The notes below the pieces were generated by a model that saw only the letters and a program-made list of their open reading frames with translations, had not been told where the DNA came from and searched no databases. Positions 10,890 to 20,686 of a stretch of 64,000 nt of DNA are shown piece by piece. Each line of letters starts with the position of its first letter. Position 1 is the stretch's first letter. The translations under genes and the position numbers were made by a program. Origin of the DNA: an uncultured Shewanella sp. (GTDB taxonomy: Bacteria > Pseudomonadota > Gammaproteobacteria > Enterobacterales > Shewanellaceae); assembly GCF_947491715.1 (NCBI RefSeq), contig NZ_CANLKR010000021.1, positions 1 through 64,000 of the forward strand, written 5' to 3'.

Positions 10890-11849
10890 ATGCTATTTAA
10901 TATTCTGATACTACTTGCAGGTCTTGCTACTTTGGTCTGGAGTGCTGACAAATTTGTTTATGGTGCCGCCGCATTTGCACGAAATTTTGGCTTACCGCCA
11001 ATGCTTATCGGACTCACCATTGTCGCCATGGGAAGCTCTGCACCAGAGATGTTTGTTGCTGCAACCGCTTCAATCAATGGCATGACAGATATGGCCATCG
11101 GTAATGCATTAGGATCAAACATAGCAAATGTCACCCTAATTTTGGGTATCACAGCATTACTCGGCGCCATAGCAGTCCAGTCGCAAACCCTAAAGCGTGA
11201 AATACCTATGATGCTAGGCGCAACAGCAATCGCCGGTTATTTTTTACATGATGGCCATTTAAACAGAATGGAAGGCATGATGTTATTAGCAGTCTTTTTT
11301 ATTCTTATTGGCTATCTCATTTGGCATGCCGTAAAAAATAAAGCTGACGATCCCCTAGCTAATCAACACAGTGATGAAATTCCAACAGACGTTCCCACCC
11401 CTAAAGCGGTATTATGGCTCATTGTCGGCTTAGTCTTGCTCCCCTTGTCTGCAGACTGGATGGTGCAAGGTGCCGTCGGTATCGCAAAAGCCTATCATTT
11501 ATCAGATTTAGTGATTGGACTCACCATCATCGCTATCGGAACAAGTTTACCTGAACTCGCGGCCAGTGTTGCAGGTGTACTCAAAAAAGAAGATGATTTG
11601 GCCATTGGCAATATTGTCGGTTCAAACCTCTTCAATATTTTGGCAGTATTAGCACTTCCAGCACTTATTTCACCCGGAGCTGTCGATATTTCAGTCGCAA
11701 GTCGTGATTATTATATGGTGCTTGGAACCAGTAGCGCATTGGCCGTATTAATTTTATTAAGTGGGCGTGCAAGACAACTTAAACCTTGGCATGGGATTGC
11801 ACTCCTAATAACCTTTATCCTATATCAAACAGCCCTTTTTCTGTCTTAA
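10890..11849 (+). CDS. yrbG: Calcium/sodium antiporter family protein (YrbG-like)
   Basis: Inner-membrane cation/Ca exchanger of the CaCA superfamily with about ten TM helices. The two inverted alpha-repeats are visible: GSSAPEMFVAATA with GSNIANVTLILG in the first half and GTSLPELAASVAG with GSNLFNILAVLAL in the second. The conserved acidic residues Glu and Asn that bind the cation are present in both. The frame has upstream Mets at 10818 and 10857. I chose 10890 because homologues start right before the first helix, but no clear ribosome site settles this. It heads the yrbG-kdsD-kdsC-lpt run, as in E. coli. Confidence 0.88.
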   Translation: MLFNILILLAGLATLVWSADKFVYGAAAFARNFGLPPMLIGLTIVAMGSSAPEMFVAATASINGMTDMAIGNALGSNIANVTLILGITALLGAIAVQSQTLKREIPMMLGATAIAGYFLHDGHLNRMEGMMLLAVFFILIGYLIWHAVKNKADDPLANQHSDEIPTDVPTPKAVLWLIVGLVLLPLSADWMVQGAVGIAKAYHLSDLVIGLTIIAIGTSLPELAASVAGVLKKEDDLAIGNIVGSNLFNILAVLALPALISPGAVDISVASRDYYMVLGTSSALAVLILLSGRARQLKPWHGIALLITFILYQTALFLS

Positions 11850-11891
11850 TCGACATTCAAAGGCCTAGCAAGATTTTATAGAGAGATCAAA

Positions 11892-12869
11892 ATGGTAGAT
11901 GAAAGTAAATTACGCCAATGGGGCAAAAATGTTATTCAAATAGAACAACAAGCCCTTGAAAATCTTTATCAATATGTCGACTCTATTGAATTTGCCCAAG
12001 CTTGTCAGCTTATGTTTGATTGCAAAGGTAAAATCATTGTTATGGGCATGGGAAAGTCAGGGCATATCGGTAACAAGATCTCTGCCACTCTTGCCAGTAC
12101 AGGCACACCTGCCTTTTTTGTCCATCCAGGAGAAGCCAGCCACGGTGATTTAGGGGTATTAGGCCAAAATGATGTCATTCTCGCCATCTCAAATTCAGGT
12201 GAATCGGATGAAATATTAACCTTATTGCCCGTTATCAAACGATTAGGCTTACCCTTAATCGCAGTCACGGGCAATCCCCATTCTAACATGGCAAAATTAT
12301 CCCAACTGCACTTATGCATTCAAGTGCCTGAAGAAGCGTGTCCGTTAGGGTTAGCCCCCACTTCAAGTACGACAGCAACGTTAGTGATGGGCGATGCCTT
12401 AGCCGTCGCCTTGCTACAAGCAAGGGGCTTTACCCAAGATGATTTTGCATTATCTCACCCAGGTGGTAGTTTAGGGCGTAAACTATTATTAAAAGTGAAA
12501 GATGTGATGCATCAGGGGGAACATTTACCTTCTGTCAGTCATCAGATTTGTATTTCAGAAGCCTTATATGAAATATCCAAAAAAGGACTCGGCATGACTG
12601 CCATTGTCGACGATAATCAAAATTTAGTGGGTATTTTTACCGATGGTGATTTGCGCCGCGTCATCGATGCAGAAGTCAATTTACGCACGACCCCAATAAA
12701 CAATGTCATGACTAAAGGCTGTGTTACCGTTGATGAAAATATGCTGGCAGCACAAGCTTTAAAGCTCATGGATGAAGAAAATATTAATGGCTTGATTGTC
12801 ATTAATGCTCAACAACAAGTTATCGGCGCACTTAATATGCTTGATATGGTCAAAGCAGGAGTTATATAA
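11892..12869 (+). CDS. kdsD: Arabinose-5-phosphate isomerase KdsD
   Basis: Interconverts ribulose-5-phosphate and arabinose-5-phosphate, the first step of Kdo synthesis for LPS. 325 residues: an N-terminal SIS domain (GMGKSGHIGNKISATLAST, HPGEASHGDLGV, SNSGESDE) and two C-terminal CBS domains (KVKDVMHQGEHLP; INNVMTKGCVTVDE). The ATG at 11892 has AGAGA a few bases upstream. The next gene, kdsC, begins 1 nt after its stop, so they are one operon. Confidence 0.96.
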   Translation: MVDESKLRQWGKNVIQIEQQALENLYQYVDSIEFAQACQLMFDCKGKIIVMGMGKSGHIGNKISATLASTGTPAFFVHPGEASHGDLGVLGQNDVILAISNSGESDEILTLLPVIKRLGLPLIAVTGNPHSNMAKLSQLHLCIQVPEEACPLGLAPTSSTTATLVMGDALAVALLQARGFTQDDFALSHPGGSLGRKLLLKVKDVMHQGEHLPSVSHQICISEALYEISKKGLGMTAIVDDNQNLVGIFTDGDLRRVIDAEVNLRTTPINNVMTKGCVTVDENMLAAQALKLMDEENINGLIVINAQQQVIGALNMLDMVKAGVI

Positions 12870-12870
12870 C

Positions 12871-13422
12871 ATGTCACATTCTGGATTTTATGGCCCTATT
12901 GAAGACAATACTTGGGAAAAAGCAAAAAACATCAAATTACTGATCTGTGATGTTGATGGCGTGTTTTCCGACGGACTCGTCTACATGAGCAACAGTGGTG
13001 AAGAATTGAAAACCTTCCACACACGAGATGGCTACGGGGTTCGTTCGTTACTCTCTGCGAATATTAATGTGGCCGTGATCACTGGCCGCCAATCACAAAT
13101 TGTCGAAAACAGAATGACGGCTCTCGGTATTACTCAAATCTATCAAGGCATAGACGACAAATTGGTTCCTTATCGTGAGTTACTCGAACACTATCATGTC
13201 AACCCTGACGAAGTCGCATATATTGGAGATGATATGGTCGATCTAGCCGTAATGAAAGCCGTGGGGTTCTCAGTTTGTGTTGCAGACGGGCACCCCTATG
13301 TCAAACAACATGCAGATATGATCACGACACTCAAAGGTGGACATGGTGCATTACGTGAGCTGACCGATTTACTTTTACTGAGCCAAAATAAATTTGAAAC
13401 GGCGCATGGAATGAGCATATGA
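12871..13422 (+). CDS. kdsC: KDO-8-phosphate phosphatase KdsC
   Basis: HAD-family phosphatase that releases Kdo from Kdo-8-phosphate in the LPS core pathway. With the ATG at 12871 it is 183 residues, the normal length. Motif I is DVDGVFSDG (nucleophile and acid/base Asp), motif II lies in VITGR, and motif III is GDDMVDLAVM. The frame is open upstream into kdsD, but only this start follows the kdsD stop and fits the family. It overlaps lptC by 4 nt (ATGA). Confidence 0.95.
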   Translation: MSHSGFYGPIEDNTWEKAKNIKLLICDVDGVFSDGLVYMSNSGEELKTFHTRDGYGVRSLLSANINVAVITGRQSQIVENRMTALGITQIYQGIDDKLVPYRELLEHYHVNPDEVAYIGDDMVDLAVMKAVGFSVCVADGHPYVKQHADMITTLKGGHGALRELTDLLLLSQNKFETAHGMSI

Positions 13423-13976
13423 GTCGTGTTAGCATCGCCATCATTCTTTTATTTAGTACTGCGCTGATTTTATATTGGCAGGTACAATCTAAGAAAGAAG
13501 ATCAAGCACGCAACATTGATATCAGTCAGCGTCCAGATTATATCGTTGAGGATCTTTCTGGGATAGAATATAACAAGTTGGGGCAAATCAGTAGCCGTGT
13601 TTCTGCCAAGCACATGGAACATTTTGACAACACCAACATGACCTATTTCACTCAACCCGTTTATTTGATTTATCCTGACAATCGACAAGGGAAATGGCGT
13701 ATACAAGCCAAAAAAGGCACCTTGAATAAAATCACAGGAAAAGTGACATTAGAAAATAATGTCATTATCGACTCCATGAGTCCAGATCAACCCTTAAGGA
13801 CTGTTAAGACTGACTTTTTAGAGCTGGATCTCAACACCAAAATTATGACATCAAATAAGCACATCTATATTACTGGTGTCGATTTTACCATTGAAGGTAA
13901 AGGCCTTTATGCCGATCTCAACACGCAAACAGTCAAGCTGACCAGTCAAGTAGAAGGAAAATATGAAACTAAATAA
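13419..13976 (+). CDS. lptC: LptC, inner-membrane LPS export component
   Basis: Bitopic inner-membrane protein that passes LPS from LptB2FG to LptA. 185 residues: an N-terminal TM helix (IAIILLFSTALILYW) then a periplasmic OstA-like beta-jellyroll with YIVEDLSGIEYNKLG and repeated short strands. Its start overlaps the kdsC stop (ATGA) and its 3' end overlaps lptA by 14 nt. Size and context agree with the family. Confidence 0.93.
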   Translation: MSRVSIAIILLFSTALILYWQVQSKKEDQARNIDISQRPDYIVEDLSGIEYNKLGQISSRVSAKHMEHFDNTNMTYFTQPVYLIYPDNRQGKWRIQAKKGTLNKITGKVTLENNVIIDSMSPDQPLRTVKTDFLELDLNTKIMTSNKHIYITGVDFTIEGKGLYADLNTQTVKLTSQVEGKYETK

Positions 13977-15024
13977 ACCCATTATTGCCACATTACTTTG
14001 CCTTGTTAGTATTCATAGCCTGGCCAAAGAAGGGGATTTAGAGCAAGAGGTAAAAATATCCGCTTCGAGTCAAGAAGCGGATATCAAAAATAATCAATTA
14101 ATCTTTCATGGACCCGTTATTGTCACTCAAGGCAGTATTAAAATTAATGCAGCTGAATTACAAGCATTTTCTAAAGGTGATGACTCAGCCAAAACTCTCG
14201 TGGCAAGCGGCTCCCCGGCCACTTACTTTCAGATAATGGATGATGGCCGCCCAGCGCAAGCCAGCGCCAACGAAATTCACTACGAACTCTCTACGCGAAC
14301 CTTAACTTTAATCGGTGAAGCCACTCTATCACAAGGTGGCAGCCGTGTTACCGGCAGCCGAATACGATACAATATAAAACAGCAAAAATTATTAGCGGAA
14401 AGTACAGGTAAAGGACAAGATAGAGTCATCACAGTGATCCAACCTGAAACGTACAAAAAATCAACACAAAACAATGTTACGACACCAACGGATCTGTTAC
14501 CTTCAAAGGAAGGTGATACTGAAACACAGCTTCCAGTGCCTCAATCACAAAACAACATTAGAGAAAAAAAAGTAGATCAATCTATTGAAGAAACCCCCGT
14601 TCCTGAATCACAATCCTTAAGCCAAGAGAAAGCAACGGCTCCTGTCGATACAACAGCAAACAAAAAAATTAAGACGCTAGAAACGAAGTTATCTCAATTG
14701 ACAAGTAAACGCGGAAAACTTGAAACACAGCTAACAGCATTAGCTGCCAGTAAAACCAATAAAGATATTTCATCATCTGAATTTGACTTCAAAAAAGTCA
14801 AGTTACAGGAACAATTAGATAAAATAACACCTCAACAGAAGCAACTAGAAAATCAACTTTCTGATCTCATGCCATCAACAAATCAATTGAAAGCCATATC
14901 TTCAGAAATCATGAATAAAACGTCAGACTTACAAGCATTAACTTCTCAGTTAACTTCATCTGAATCCAATACAACACAAAATATAGATACAGGCACATCG
15001 CCACAGAAGCAGGAAAAAGAATGA
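13963..15024 (+). CDS. lptA: LptA, periplasmic LPS bridge protein with a long C-terminal extension
   Basis: Periplasmic protein that forms the jellyroll bridge carrying LPS to the outer membrane. It has a signal peptide ([21 protein letters not shown]). The OstA core covers about residues 25-150 ([36 protein letters not shown]). LptA is usually about 170-200 residues, but here the frame runs to 353. The extra ~190 residues are Gln/Ser/Thr/Lys-rich, with heptad-like Leu spacing ([20 protein letters not shown] and later segments) suggesting a coiled coil. It overlaps lptC by 14 nt and lptB by 4 nt, so the extension is inside a tight operon and is translated. Confidence 0.92.
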   Translation: MKLNKPIIATLLCLVSIHSLAKEGDLEQEVKISASSQEADIKNNQLIFHGPVIVTQGSIKINAAELQAFSKGDDSAKTLVASGSPATYFQIMDDGRPAQASANEIHYELSTRTLTLIGEATLSQGGSRVTGSRIRYNIKQQKLLAESTGKGQDRVITVIQPETYKKSTQNNVTTPTDLLPSKEGDTETQLPVPQSQNNIREKKVDQSIEETPVPESQSLSQEKATAPVDTTANKKIKTLETKLSQLTSKRGKLETQLTALAASKTNKDISSSEFDFKKVKLQEQLDKITPQQKQLENQLSDLMPSTNQLKAISSEIMNKTSDLQALTSQLTSSESNTTQNIDTGTSPQKQEKE

Positions 15025-15752
15025 CTTCGATTACACTAGAAGCTCGAAATTTGGCAAAAAGTTATAAGAATCGTGCTGTTGTTCAAAATGTGAGCCTAAA
15101 AGTCAATACTGGACAAATCGTGGGTTTACTCGGCCCAAATGGGGCGGGTAAAACAACCACTTTTTATATGGTCGTTGGTTTAGTACAAAGTGATAAAGGG
15201 CAAATATATCTTAATAATGAAGATCTCACGTCCAACCCTATGCACCTTAGAGCACGTAAAGGCATAGGTTATTTACCACAAGAAGCCAGTATTTTCCGTA
15301 AATTATCTGTCAGAGATAATATTATGGCCGTTTTACAAACCCGCTCTTCTTTAAGCCAAGAAGATAGAGAAGAACAATTGGAACATTTGCTTGAAGAGTT
15401 TCATATAACCCATATTCGCGACAGTCAAGGTATGGCTCTATCTGGTGGAGAACGCCGACGAGTCGAAATTGCTCGAGCCCTCGCCGCCAACCCTAAGTTT
15501 ATTTTACTGGATGAACCCTTTGCTGGTGTTGATCCTATCTCAGTCATTGATATTAAAAAGATTATTGAGCATCTTAGAGACAGAGGACTAGGCGTGTTAA
15601 TTACTGACCATAATGTGCGTGAAACACTAGATGTCTGTGAGCATGCCTATATTGTGAGTCGAGGTAATTTAATCGCTGAAGGCACACCTGCTGAAGTTTT
15701 AGACAATAAGCAAGTCAGGGAAGTGTACTTAGGCGAGCAATTCAAGTTATAG
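15021..15752 (+). CDS. lptB: LptB, ATPase of the LPS exporter
   Basis: Cytosolic ABC ATPase of LptB2FG, which extracts LPS from the inner membrane. 243 residues with Walker [10 protein letters not shown], signature [16 protein letters not shown], Walker [14 protein letters not shown] and H-loop [11 protein letters not shown], all typical of LptB. It overlaps lptA by 4 nt. A 217-bp gap follows before rpoN, where a separate rpoN promoter could lie; I could not pick one with confidence. Confidence 0.96.
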   Translation: MTSITLEARNLAKSYKNRAVVQNVSLKVNTGQIVGLLGPNGAGKTTTFYMVVGLVQSDKGQIYLNNEDLTSNPMHLRARKGIGYLPQEASIFRKLSVRDNIMAVLQTRSSLSQEDREEQLEHLLEEFHITHIRDSQGMALSGGERRRVEIARALAANPKFILLDEPFAGVDPISVIDIKKIIEHLRDRGLGVLITDHNVRETLDVCEHAYIVSRGNLIAEGTPAEVLDNKQVREVYLGEQFKL

Positions 15753-15969
15753 TGTGGATATTAATGAGTAAGTCATTAAAACGTATTAAAATAAAATTAA
15801 AACGGCGGGTAAAAGTTCCCACTCCATTTAATCATACTTAATATCGTATTATCCTAAGTTACGACTTGATAATAAAAACCATTGACCGTCTGATTGAGCT
15901 TGAGCTTCTTATCCAAGACGTATCATGCTCAATAAATTAGGATGATGACAAGTAGGGAATAGCGGTAAC

Positions 15970-17448
15970 ATGAAAGCATCACTTCAACTTAAAATGGGTC
16001 AACATTTAACAATGACCCCTCAGCTGCAGCAGGCAATACGCTTGTTGCAATTGTCATCATTAGAATTACAACAAGAGATCCAGCAAGCCCTAGAAAGCAA
16101 CCCTTTGTTAGAGCTTGATGAAGGCCAAAATGATCTTAACTCCCTAGATAATGAACAAAAATCATTAACAGAAGATGATGCTTTTAACCAAGATACCGAT
16201 CCTCAAACTTCACCAGAAAATGCCGCCATTGAAACCCCCGAAGCCCTGACTCAAGATTCCATGCCAGATGAACTCCCCATGGACACATCTTGGGATGAAG
16301 TTTACAGCGCCTCTTCAGGTAGCAGTCATTCCATTCGAGATGATATGCCTTTTCAAGGCGAAACCAGTGAAGGCCTATATGAGCATCTGGAGTGGCAGAA
16401 GAATTTAACCCCATTTTCAGATAATGATCTCGCCATTGCTACCGCCATTATTGATGCAATTGACGATCGTGGTTACCTCACACAAAGCTGTGAAGATATT
16501 TTAGAAGCCATGGGTAATGAAGAGATCGAAATCGATGAAGTCAATGCCGTATTAAAACGGATCCAACACTTCGACCCTATTGGTGTAGCCGCTAGAGATT
16601 TAGGGGAATGCTTATTGCTACAACTTGCTCAATTTTCTCCAGAGACTCCCCATATTGACAGCGCCAGATTACTTATAAAAGACTACTTAAATCTCATCGC
16701 AGGCCGTGATTTTCGCTTACTCATGCGAAAAACGAAGCTCAAAGAAAACGAATTAAAGCAAGCCATTAACTTAATACAAACCCTCAACCCTCGGCCAGGG
16801 TTATCCATTTCTCCCAATAAAGAAGAATACGTGATCCCTGATGTTTCTGTCACAAAAATCAAAGGCCGCTGGCATGTGGAACTAAACCCTGACAACATGC
16901 CAAAAATTAATGTTAATCAACAGTATGCCTCCATGGCTCGCAGCACAAAAAATCAAGCTGACGGACAATTTATTCGTGGTCATTTGCAAGAAGCTAAGTG
17001 GTTTATCAAAAGCTTAGAAAGCCGTAATGAAACCCTATTAAAGGTCACAAATTGCATTGTTAAATTTCAGCAAGGATTTTTCGAGTTTGGTGAGGAAGCC
17101 ATGAAACCTATGGTGCTTAACGATATTGCAGAGGCCGTCGACATGCATGAATCTACCATATCACGTGTGACCACACAAAAGTATATGCATACTCCCAAAG
17201 GCATCTTTGAACTCAAGTATTTTTTCTCAAGCCATGTGGGCACAGACGATGGTGGAGAATGTTCATCCACTGCAATCCGCGCTTTTATTAAAAAGTTAGT
17301 CGCGAACGAAAATCAACAGAAGCCTTTAAGTGATAGTAAAATAGCCTTATTACTCGCCGAACAAGGCATCAAAGTGGCACGCAGAACCATAGCCAAGTAT
17401 CGGGAAGCCATGTTAATTCCACCATCAAACCAAAGAAAGAGTTTATAA
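15970..17448 (+). CDS. rpoN: RNA polymerase sigma-54 factor RpoN
   Basis: Alternative sigma factor that needs enhancer-binding ATPases and reads -24/-12 promoters. 492 residues. Region I is the Gln/Leu-rich N-terminus ([20 protein letters not shown]), then an acidic region II, the core-binding domain ([17 protein letters not shown]-like repeats) and the C-terminal RpoN box [10 protein letters not shown]. Context lptB-rpoN-[hpf remnant]-ptsN-rapZ-npr matches the usual gammaproteobacterial locus. Confidence 0.97.
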   Translation: MKASLQLKMGQHLTMTPQLQQAIRLLQLSSLELQQEIQQALESNPLLELDEGQNDLNSLDNEQKSLTEDDAFNQDTDPQTSPENAAIETPEALTQDSMPDELPMDTSWDEVYSASSGSSHSIRDDMPFQGETSEGLYEHLEWQKNLTPFSDNDLAIATAIIDAIDDRGYLTQSCEDILEAMGNEEIEIDEVNAVLKRIQHFDPIGVAARDLGECLLLQLAQFSPETPHIDSARLLIKDYLNLIAGRDFRLLMRKTKLKENELKQAINLIQTLNPRPGLSISPNKEEYVIPDVSVTKIKGRWHVELNPDNMPKINVNQQYASMARSTKNQADGQFIRGHLQEAKWFIKSLESRNETLLKVTNCIVKFQQGFFEFGEEAMKPMVLNDIAEAVDMHESTISRVTTQKYMHTPKGIFELKYFFSSHVGTDDGGECSSTAIRAFIKKLVANENQQKPLSDSKIALLLAEQGIKVARRTIAKYREAMLIPPSNQRKSL

Positions 17449-17578
17449 ATAGACCAAATATCGTTCAGTTATTATCCATAATGTTTAAAATAACGGTGAT
17501 TTGTATAAAAGTTGGTATATAGAGTAACTCTTTATCGTATACACTATGATTAAAAGTTACTCAAAAGCAATTGTTTTA

Positions 17579-17801
17579 CAGATCAAATCGTAAGGCTAGC
17601 ATGGAATAAATGAATTATAATAAGAAACACAGACAAAGCTTGAACAGTATTTCGATCAGATCCATAATGTGCGCCTTAGTTTCACCTGTATTTTTGCCAA
17701 AGATATTGAAATGACCTTTTCAGTTCATCTTTGGTTTTATATCTACCATAAAAGTACTCAATAAACTAAAATTAAAGCATACATCTTCTGAAGATAACAA
17801 C
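17579..17801 (+). pseudogene. Decayed remnant of hpf (ribosome hibernation promoting factor)
   Basis: No intact gene lies in the 390 bp between rpoN and ptsN, where hpf normally sits. One frame here reads QIK then stops, then H..INEL, stops, and TKLEQYFDQIHNVR at 17633-17674, which closely resembles the KLEQYF-type core of HPF. It continues with DIEMTFSVH, the strand before the conserved loop. In another frame, at 17742-17795, STIKVLNKLKLKH resembles the C-terminal helix (AAIDxLIDKLxRQxxKHK). Several stops and at least one frame change show it is broken. The match is from memory of the family and needs an alignment. Confidence 0.72.
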
Positions 17802-17840
17802 TTTAGAATAACCAACAAACAATATGAAATTAAATAGTTA

Positions 17841-18287
17841 ATGATGGAATTAAGCAGCATACTTAAACCAGAATGCACAACTTGTGCAACGCCTGGTAGC
17901 AAAAAAAAAGTACTGGAGCTCATTAGCGATATCGCTGCTGCACAGTACCCAGAGCTTTCTGCGCAAGAAATTTTTGAAAGTCTTCTCGCAAGAGAAAAAA
18001 TGGGCAGCACAGGAATAGGCAATGGCATTGCTATCCCCCATGGCAGATTGAAGAGTATCACTCGACCTATCGCTGTGTTAATCAAATGTGAGGAACCCAT
18101 TGCCTTTGAAGCAATTGACAAGCAACCCGTCGATATTCTATTTGCTTTATTAGTGCCCGCAGAGCAATGTGAGCAACATCTGCCAACCTTATCACTAATG
18201 GCCGAAAAGCTTAATGACAAAGCCATATTAAAGCAGCTGAGAAAAACCCAAGATGACGCAGAGCTTTATAAGGTGATCACGCAATGA
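17841..18287 (+). CDS. ptsN: PtsN, EIIA-Ntr of the nitrogen phosphotransferase system
   Basis: Regulatory EIIA protein that accepts phosphate from NPr and controls potassium and nitrogen functions. 148 residues; the phosphorylated His is in [13 protein letters not shown] (about residue 67), and [21 protein letters not shown] is the family C-terminal motif. The first two codons are both ATG, so the start may be 17841 or 17844, and the upstream bases show no strong ribosome site. The decay of hpf upstream has left a new leader. It overlaps rapZ by 4 nt. Confidence 0.94.
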   Translation: MMELSSILKPECTTCATPGSKKKVLELISDIAAAQYPELSAQEIFESLLAREKMGSTGIGNGIAIPHGRLKSITRPIAVLIKCEEPIAFEAIDKQPVDILFALLVPAEQCEQHLPTLSLMAEKLNDKAILKQLRKTQDDAELYKVITQ

Positions 18288-19126
18288 AACTTGTCATGGT
18301 CTCTGGGCGTTCAGGATCAGGAAAATCCGTCGTTTTAAGGGTGCTTGAAGATCTTGGCTATTATTGTGTCGATAACCTCCCCCTTCCTATGGTCACCCCA
18401 TTGCTAGAGCAACTTGCAGGTAGTACAGAACGCGTGGCCATCAGTGTCGACATTCGCAACATGCCCGCAGACGAAGCACAAATCAACGAACATTTGGGGA
18501 AATTACCCAGCGATATTGAACTGTGCAGCTTTTTCATTAATTCCAATGATAAAGTATTGCTAAAACGTTACAGTGAAACCCGCCGGCTGCACCCACTTTC
18601 GCGCAGTAAAGTATCACTATTAGAAGCCATTCAACTTGAACAGAAACTGCTCGAGCCACTATCTAAACGTTTTGATTATTATATTGATACTTCTACTCTC
18701 AATATTTATGCATTAAATGATAAAATTCGAGAAATTTTATTGGGCAGCACAAATAAAGAGTTGGTGATTAATTTTGAATCTTTTGGCTTTAAGTATGGCA
18801 TGCCAAAAGAAGCAGACTTTCTATTTGATGTTCGATTCTTACCTAATCCTCACTGGAAGCCAGAATTAAGACCCATGACAGGTTTAGATGAACCTGTGCA
18901 AATCTTTCTTAATCAAGAAGCCTTAGTCAATAAACTAATCTGGCAAATAGAGAATTTATTACACACTTGGTTACCTCACTTAGAACGCAACAATCGCAGT
19001 TATCTCACCATTGCAATTGGCTGTACAGGCGGTCAACATCGCTCTGTTTATGTAGCGGAACAATTAGCGAGACGCTTTATGGGAGGGAAACATAAAGTAC
19101 AAGCAAGGCATAGGGAGCTAAAGTAA
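18284..19126 (+). CDS. rapZ: RapZ, RNase adaptor protein
   Basis: Nucleotide- and RNA-binding adaptor which in enterobacteria directs RNase E to GlmZ sRNA to tune glucosamine-6-phosphate synthesis. 280 residues, with Walker A GRSGSGKS (residues 8-15), CVDNLPLPM, and a C-terminal domain with [20 protein letters not shown] and [12 protein letters not shown]. It starts on the ptsN stop (ATGA overlap) and ends 3 nt before npr. No glmZ-like RNA was recognised in the window. Confidence 0.96.
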   Translation: MKLVMVSGRSGSGKSVVLRVLEDLGYYCVDNLPLPMVTPLLEQLAGSTERVAISVDIRNMPADEAQINEHLGKLPSDIELCSFFINSNDKVLLKRYSETRRLHPLSRSKVSLLEAIQLEQKLLEPLSKRFDYYIDTSTLNIYALNDKIREILLGSTNKELVINFESFGFKYGMPKEADFLFDVRFLPNPHWKPELRPMTGLDEPVQIFLNQEALVNKLIWQIENLLHTWLPHLERNNRSYLTIAIGCTGGQHRSVYVAEQLARRFMGGKHKVQARHRELK

Positions 19127-19129
19127 CTT

Positions 19130-19405
19130 ATGTTGAAACTAACAAGAGAAATCACTATCTGTAACAAACTGGGGTTACATGCAAGAGCCGCAACAAAACT
19201 TGCAATTTTAGCCTCTGAATTTGATGCTGAAATCACCGTAATCCAAGACGATAAACACGCATCGGCCTCCAGCGTTTTAGGATTACTGATGTTAGAAAGT
19301 GGCATGGGGAAAACCGTTACACTTGTCGCCAAAGGCAAAGATGCAAAAGAAGCGCTCGATGCGGTATGTAAACTCATTAATGAAAAGTTTGACGAAGAGT
19401 CCTAG
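19130..19405 (+). CDS. ptsO: NPr, HPr-like phosphocarrier of the nitrogen PTS
   Basis: A 91-residue HPr-family phosphocarrier that passes phosphate from EI-Ntr to PtsN. The active-site His is in NKLGLHARAATKL (about residue 17). The regulatory Ser region is ASSVLGLLMLESGMGKTVTL, and EEALDAV-like residues close the fold. Last gene of the rpoN-ptsN-rapZ-npr run, convergent with the OmpA-type lipoprotein gene. Confidence 0.94.
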   Translation: MLKLTREITICNKLGLHARAATKLAILASEFDAEITVIQDDKHASASSVLGLLMLESGMGKTVTLVAKGKDAKEALDAVCKLINEKFDEES

Positions 19406-19457
19406 AACGCCGTCCTTGGCGATGACGAATTGAATCCCTTTACTTATAGCCCATGAA

Positions 19458-20129
19458 TTATAAAGGACTCATTACAATTTCAACTCGTCTGTTTTGAGCC
19501 CGTCCAGCTTTAGTACTATTAGTCGCAATAGGATCCACTTCCCCCATGCCTTGTGAACTCAGACGACTAGACTTTATTTGTCTAGACATCAAATAATTAG
19601 AAACTTCACTGGCTCTCACCTGAGACAGACGTAAATTATACGATGCTGAACCGGAACTATCGGTATAGCCTAATACATTTAAACGTGTGTTATCATATTT
19701 TTTGGCAACGACCGCAACGCTATTAAGCACATTTCTCGCACCTTGACTTAAATTGGTTTGGTCAACGCCAAAAGTCACTGCATTAGGCATATTCAAGATA
19801 ATATTCTCACCACTACGAGTGACACTCACACCGGTTGATTGCAGCTGCTTTCTTAGCTCAGCTTCTTGTACATCCATGTAATATCCAACACCACCACCGA
19901 CAGCAGCACCAGAAGCAGCCCCAATAAGCGCACCTTTTCCACGATCACTCTTACTTGAAGAAGCCACACCTATCACCGTTCCCGCAATCGCGCCAATAAC
20001 AGCACCAGTGGTTGCGTTAGCCGTCTCAGTTTCATTAGTATAAGGATTAACGGTTTGACAACCCGCCATCGCAACAACCACGCTCCCCATTAATATTGGG
20101 ACAAAAATCCGCTTCACTACTCTTATCAC
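19458..20129 (-). CDS. OmpA-family lipoprotein with glycine-zipper (YiaD-like)
   Basis: A 223-residue outer-membrane lipoprotein that probably binds peptidoglycan. The signal peptide ends in the lipobox VAMAGC (Cys at about 23). Residues 40-85 form a Gly/Ala-rich zipper with GAVIGAIAGTVIGV and GALIGAASGAAVGGGVGYYMD. The C-terminal OmpA domain has VLGYTDSSGSASYNLRLSQVRA and GRAQNRRVEIV, the peptidoglycan-binding signature. The start codon is GTG, with AGGA about 8 nt upstream. The overall architecture is that of E. coli YiaD. Confidence 0.88.
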   Translation of the reverse strand: MIRVVKRIFVPILMGSVVVAMAGCQTVNPYTNETETANATTGAVIGAIAGTVIGVASSSKSDRGKGALIGAASGAAVGGGVGYYMDVQEAELRKQLQSTGVSVTRSGENIILNMPNAVTFGVDQTNLSQGARNVLNSVAVVAKKYDNTRLNVLGYTDSSGSASYNLRLSQVRASEVSNYLMSRQIKSSRLSSQGMGEVDPIATNSTKAGRAQNRRVEIVMSPL

Positions 20130-20185
20130 TTTTTTTCCTCATTACGATACAAATAAGAAAACCACCAAAGTGTGATTAACTCGTA

Positions 20186-20447
20186 GGGGCTGTTGATCTT
20201 TCGTGGTTAAATTATGTCCGAATTAAACGTGTTTTAATCACGGCGTAGTGAGGGCTGCCTAGCCCTCTAAGCAAATTCACTACAACAAAGAGTAAAACAC
20301 GTTTAGTGAATCCTACGGACAGTGTTTGTGGCACCTTTTTACTGCGTTATCGCTTATTTATGTAGAATCACTACACAGCATAAGCTCTGTCTTGTATAAA
20401 AGCACCACAAACTGCTGCAGAAATCATCACCAAAGATCAAAAGCCCC
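20186..20447. mobile_element. MITE-like palindromic element, about 262 bp
   Basis: Imperfect terminal inverted repeats face each other: GGGGCTGTTGATCTTTCGTG at 20186-20205 and, on the other strand, GGGGCTTTTGATCTTTGGTG at 20428-20447 (2 mismatches in 20). Each end is flanked by TA, consistent with a 2-bp target duplication. Inside is a nested set of stems: TGTCCG/CGGACA (20215-20220 with 20316-20321), a perfect 12-bp arm (20225-20236 with 20293-20304), GTAGTGA/TCACTAC (20245-20251 with 20277-20283) and a hairpin at 20250-20267. There is no coding potential. The transposase family cannot be named from this alone. Confidence 0.7.
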
Positions 20448-20686
20448 TAACCATCTTGATAAATTTGGCACTAGTATAACCACAAGTTATTTAAGAATGC
20501 TAACCCCTCTCATACTGAAAAATCGCACTATTAAGGTGCATTTGCACCATCTCATCCCTTAAATAAAAAAATACGCAAAGTTATTTTCTGTAAGTATCTG
20601 TAAATATTTATTAAATAAACGCGCTAAATTTGGCACGAATTATTCATATTATTTTGTAAACGTTAATGTAAACCCGAGAGGGAAAC

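Noticed and set aside
15753-15969. Promoter for rpoN with TTGACC at 15882
   Set aside because: No -10 box at a normal distance; left unassigned.
20326-20562. 78-codon ORF overlapping the right end of the MITE
   Set aside because: Its codons cover the element's terminal repeat, it has no ribosome site and its product has no protein-like features.
20631-20645. TGGCAC-N5-ATTC as a sigma-54 promoter for the micro-ORFs
   Set aside because: The essential GC of the -12 element is absent (ATTC in place of TTGC), and no enhancer site was seen.
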